From: Aureimonas sp. OT7
GTDB taxonomy: Bacteria > Pseudomonadota > Alphaproteobacteria > Rhizobiales > Rhizobiaceae
Length of the DNA stretch: 64,000 nt
Reading direction: 5' to 3'
Assembly: GCF_014844055.1 (NCBI RefSeq)
Contig: NZ_CP062167.1
Span: forward strand, 635,501-699,500
Shown: positions 62,356 to 64,000 of the stretch, in pieces
Position numbering within the stretch: position 1 is the stretch's first letter
Layout: every line of letters begins with the position of its first letter
Program-made: the position numbers and the translations under genes
The notes under the pieces: model-generated
Told to the model about the DNA's origin: nothing
The model's database searches: none
Seen by the model: only the letters and a program-made list of their open reading frames with translations

Positions 62356-62440
62356 AATCCCGGCGACGCCCACGGGGGCGGGCATGGCGCTCTTGCCTGT
62401 TCCCGCCGTCTCGGGAGCGGCCGAAAACAGAGGGGAACCG

Positions 62441-62761
62441 ATGACCGACACCGCACCCGATGCCGCGTCCCTGCCAGAGGAACTGCTGGCCCTGCGCGCC
62501 AGTATCGACAACATCGACGCAGCCATCATCCATATGCTGGCGGAGCGGTTTCGCTGCACGCAACGGGTCGGCCTGTTGAAGGCGGAGCATCGCCTGCCGC
62601 CGGCGGACCCGGCGCGCGAAGGCCGCCAGGTTGCCCGCCTCCGGTCCCTCGCGGCGGCCGCCCAGCTGGACCCCGAGTTTGCGGAAAAGTTTCTGGCTTT
62701 CGTCGTGCATGAGGTGATCCACCATCACGAGAGGATCTCCCGCGAAGGCCGGCAGGCGTAG
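62441..62761 (+). CDS. AroQ-type chorismate mutase domain protein
   Basis: A 106-residue all-helical protein. LRASIDNIDAAIIHMLAERF, the Lys in VGLLKAEH and REGRQVARL match the AroQ (CM_2) fold. It would rearrange chorismate to prephenate, or act as an isochorismate-type lyase as in PchB relatives. ATG at 62441 has AGGGGAA upstream. Position at the end of an aldolase/importer cluster is unusual for a biosynthetic mutase. Confidence 0.85.
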   Translation: MTDTAPDAASLPEELLALRASIDNIDAAIIHMLAERFRCTQRVGLLKAEHRLPPADPAREGRQVARLRSLAAAAQLDPEFAEKFLAFVVHEVIHHHERISREGRQA

Positions 62762-62779
62762 CGTTTCTGCACGCTGGTT

Positions 62780-63025
62780 TTAGACTATGCCTGGCAGCTG
62801 CAGCAGCCGCAAGATTTCCACGCTGTCGTCGATGTATGGCTCGATAGCCGCTGACGATTGGTCGATGCCAGTGGGCTTGCACCCATTGAAGGTCTTGTTC
62901 GTATCGCCGTTGGCAGGGATGCCACAGACATCTCTTTTATGACGGTGTTCGGAAGCGCCGTCCTGCAACCTGCAGATCGGCTCGACACCGAACACGCCAC
63001 GGTGTCCGTCGATAAAGGAAATCAT
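62780..63025 (-). pseudogene. IS3-type OrfB N-terminal relic
   Basis: The frame begins MISFIDGHRGVFGVEPICRLQ, matching the start of IS3-family OrfB proteins (FID-HR-YGVEPICR). After about 32 residues (EHRHKRD) the similarity is lost, although the frame stays open for 49 more codons. It is a short decayed remnant. Confidence 0.65.
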
Positions 63026-63213
63026 CGGTTCAGTGGGCGGTCGAGCTCTTGTTAGAAGCGCGCTTGTGAGTGCCTCATCATGGCATCAAACGGCTTGTTT
63101 CTAGATCGCGTCCGGTGAAACGCGTCAATAGCTAGAATCCTGCCGGTTCATACACTCAAGACTGTGGTGCTTTGGGGCAGGTGATAGCCGTATTGCGGAT
63201 ATTGCGGTGCTTT

Positions 63214-63474
63214 TCACGCTGGAAACGTCGCCGGTTTTGAAGATTTACGCCTGCGCAGCTTGGTGTACAGGTCGCGCGCACTTACGATAGCCGCGATAGC
63301 GCCGAACCCGGAGCCGACAAACTGTGCACGTACCCATAAGGTTCCAACCTCGATGCCAAAGATCCACTCGATGATCCCGGCCGGGATAAACAGATGTACC
63401 CCGAAAAGAACGCCGAGAAGGGCAGCAAAGGATGCAACGAGGATGGCTTTGACGAGCGCCCATCCGTGCGGCAT
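63214..63474 (-). CDS. Small membrane protein, unknown function
   Basis: An 86-residue protein with two hydrophobic segments ([22 protein letters not shown] and [17 protein letters not shown]) and a basic C-terminus (RRRKSS). I do not recognise the family. ATG at 63474 begins MPHGWALVK; the frame continues upstream toward an IS3 element, whose end is only about 30 bases away, so the N-terminus may have been cut or displaced. Confidence 0.5.
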   Translation of the reverse strand: MPHGWALVKAILVASFAALLGVLFGVHLFIPAGIIEWIFGIEVGTLWVRAQFVGSGFGAIAAIVSARDLYTKLRRRKSSKPATFPA

Positions 63475-63559
63475 CAGGTGTGGTCCCTGGTCGCTCCTGA
63501 CGTGCCCCCTTCCTGATCCCTCGTTTTGAGTGAGAGTCCGTTTCATCAAGGAGACGGAC

Positions 63560-63823
63560 GTGAAGAAAAGCAGGTTCAACGATGCGCAGATCATCGGTGT
63601 GCTGCGCGAGCAGGAGGCCGGGCGCCCGACGGCGGAGGTTTGCCGGCGTCACGGGATCAGCGAGCAGACCTTCTATCGGTGGAAGGCCAAGTACAGCGGA
63701 ATGACGGTGTCGGACGCCACGAAGCTGAAGGCGCTGGAAGATGAGAACCGGCGGCTCAAGAAGCTGCTGGCGGAATCGATGCTGGACGTGTCGGCGCTGA
63801 AGGATCTTCTGGGAAAAAACTGA
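63560..63823 (+). CDS. IS3-family transposase OrfA
   Basis: An intact 87-residue OrfA. The HTH is in [40 protein letters not shown], followed by a leucine zipper ([22 protein letters not shown]). The GTG at 63560 has AAGGAGA upstream. The end of the gene carries an A-rich slippery heptamer (A-AAA-AAC at 63814-63820), from which OrfAB is normally made by -1 frameshifting. Confidence 0.88.
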   Translation: MKKSRFNDAQIIGVLREQEAGRPTAEVCRRHGISEQTFYRWKAKYSGMTVSDATKLKALEDENRRLKKLLAESMLDVSALKDLLGKN

Positions 63824-64000
63824 TCGGGCCTGCAGCGCGTAGAGCGGCCGTGCTTCGTCTGATGGCGGGCGCGGCTTCTCCCAGAAGCGCGCCTGCGGGC
63901 TGGTTCAGATCGATCCTAAGACGGTGCGTCGCGAGCCTGAACAGGGCGACGTGGAGGTGCGCGAGCGCCTGCGCAGCCTGGCGGCCGAACGCCGCCGGTT
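63812..64000 (+). pseudogene. IS3-family OrfB, start only, with a frame break
   Basis: In the -1 frame relative to OrfA the sequence reads [19 protein letters not shown]. The expected continuation GFSQKRACGLVQIDPKTVRRE and VRERLRSLAAERRR is found one frame over, so a single-base change near 63862-63880 breaks the gene. The rest lies outside the window. Confidence 0.7.

Overview
The window is GC-rich, densely packed bacterial DNA. The mix of many ABC importers with small catabolic enzymes (RidA, creatininase-type amidase, HpcH/HpaI aldolases, PuuE/AllA, creatinase-like M24 hydrolase), regulators of the LacI, IclR, GntR and LysR families, and relics of IS110 and IS3 elements points to an alphaproteobacterium of the Hyphomicrobiales (Rhizobium/Aurantimonas-like). 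This is an inference from gene content; no rRNA or tRNA gene was recognised.

Layout. (1) 1-348: start of a CitE-like lyase, minus strand, running off the window. (2) 349-1312: degenerate sequence holding one copy of a ~100-bp repeat found again at 49342. (3) 1313-9367, plus: NanE-NanK fusion, PLP D-amino-acid lyase-like protein, polar amino-acid type ABC importer, zinc deacylase, LacI regulator. (4) 20725-9381, minus, with a divergent IclR gene at 20860: second deacylase, threonine-dehydratase-like enzyme, ribose-type ABC importer whose permease and ATPase are one 850-residue polypeptide, creatininase-type amidase, aldehyde dehydrogenase, RidA, GMC oxidoreductase. (5) 26808-22451, minus: a SIR2-domain protein, a small unrecognised protein, a Rad50/RecF-like ABC ATPase and a broken nuclease-like gene, joined by four-base overlaps. 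This is the best candidate for a conflict (anti-phage/anti-plasmid) system. (6) 27166-34540: LysR regulator, M24 creatinase-like hydrolase, taurine/nitrate-type ABC importer, Asp/Glu-racemase-like protein and gamma-glutamyltransferase. (7) 34609-36533: IS110 relic, interrupted membrane ORF, serine recombinase with an inverted-repeat array. (8) 47573-36896, minus: GntR regulator, PuuE-type allantoinase, AllA-type ureidoglycolate lyase, oligopeptide-type ABC importer, epimerase, SDR and hydantoinase. (9) 47767-50016: colliding IS3 fragments, a HUH-motif ORF, the second repeat copy and a GNAT fragment. (10) 55670-50408, minus: GntR regulator, amino-acid importer with two separate ATPases, HpaI-type aldolase. 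(11) 55917-62761, plus: iron/polyamine-type importer, RraA-like aldolase, LysR, a second HpaI-type aldolase, chorismate mutase. (12) 62780-64000: IS3-type relics, a small membrane protein and an IS3 element running off the window.

How it works together. Apart from the defence-like operon and mobile debris, the window is a chain of import-and-degrade modules. Each has a local regulator, an ABC importer and two to seven enzymes for small N-acyl, ureido, cyclic-amide or keto-acid compounds. Exact substrates cannot be read from sequence. Several solute-binding-protein genes are followed by a strong GC hairpin before the next gene, which would raise binding-protein mRNA relative to the membrane components.
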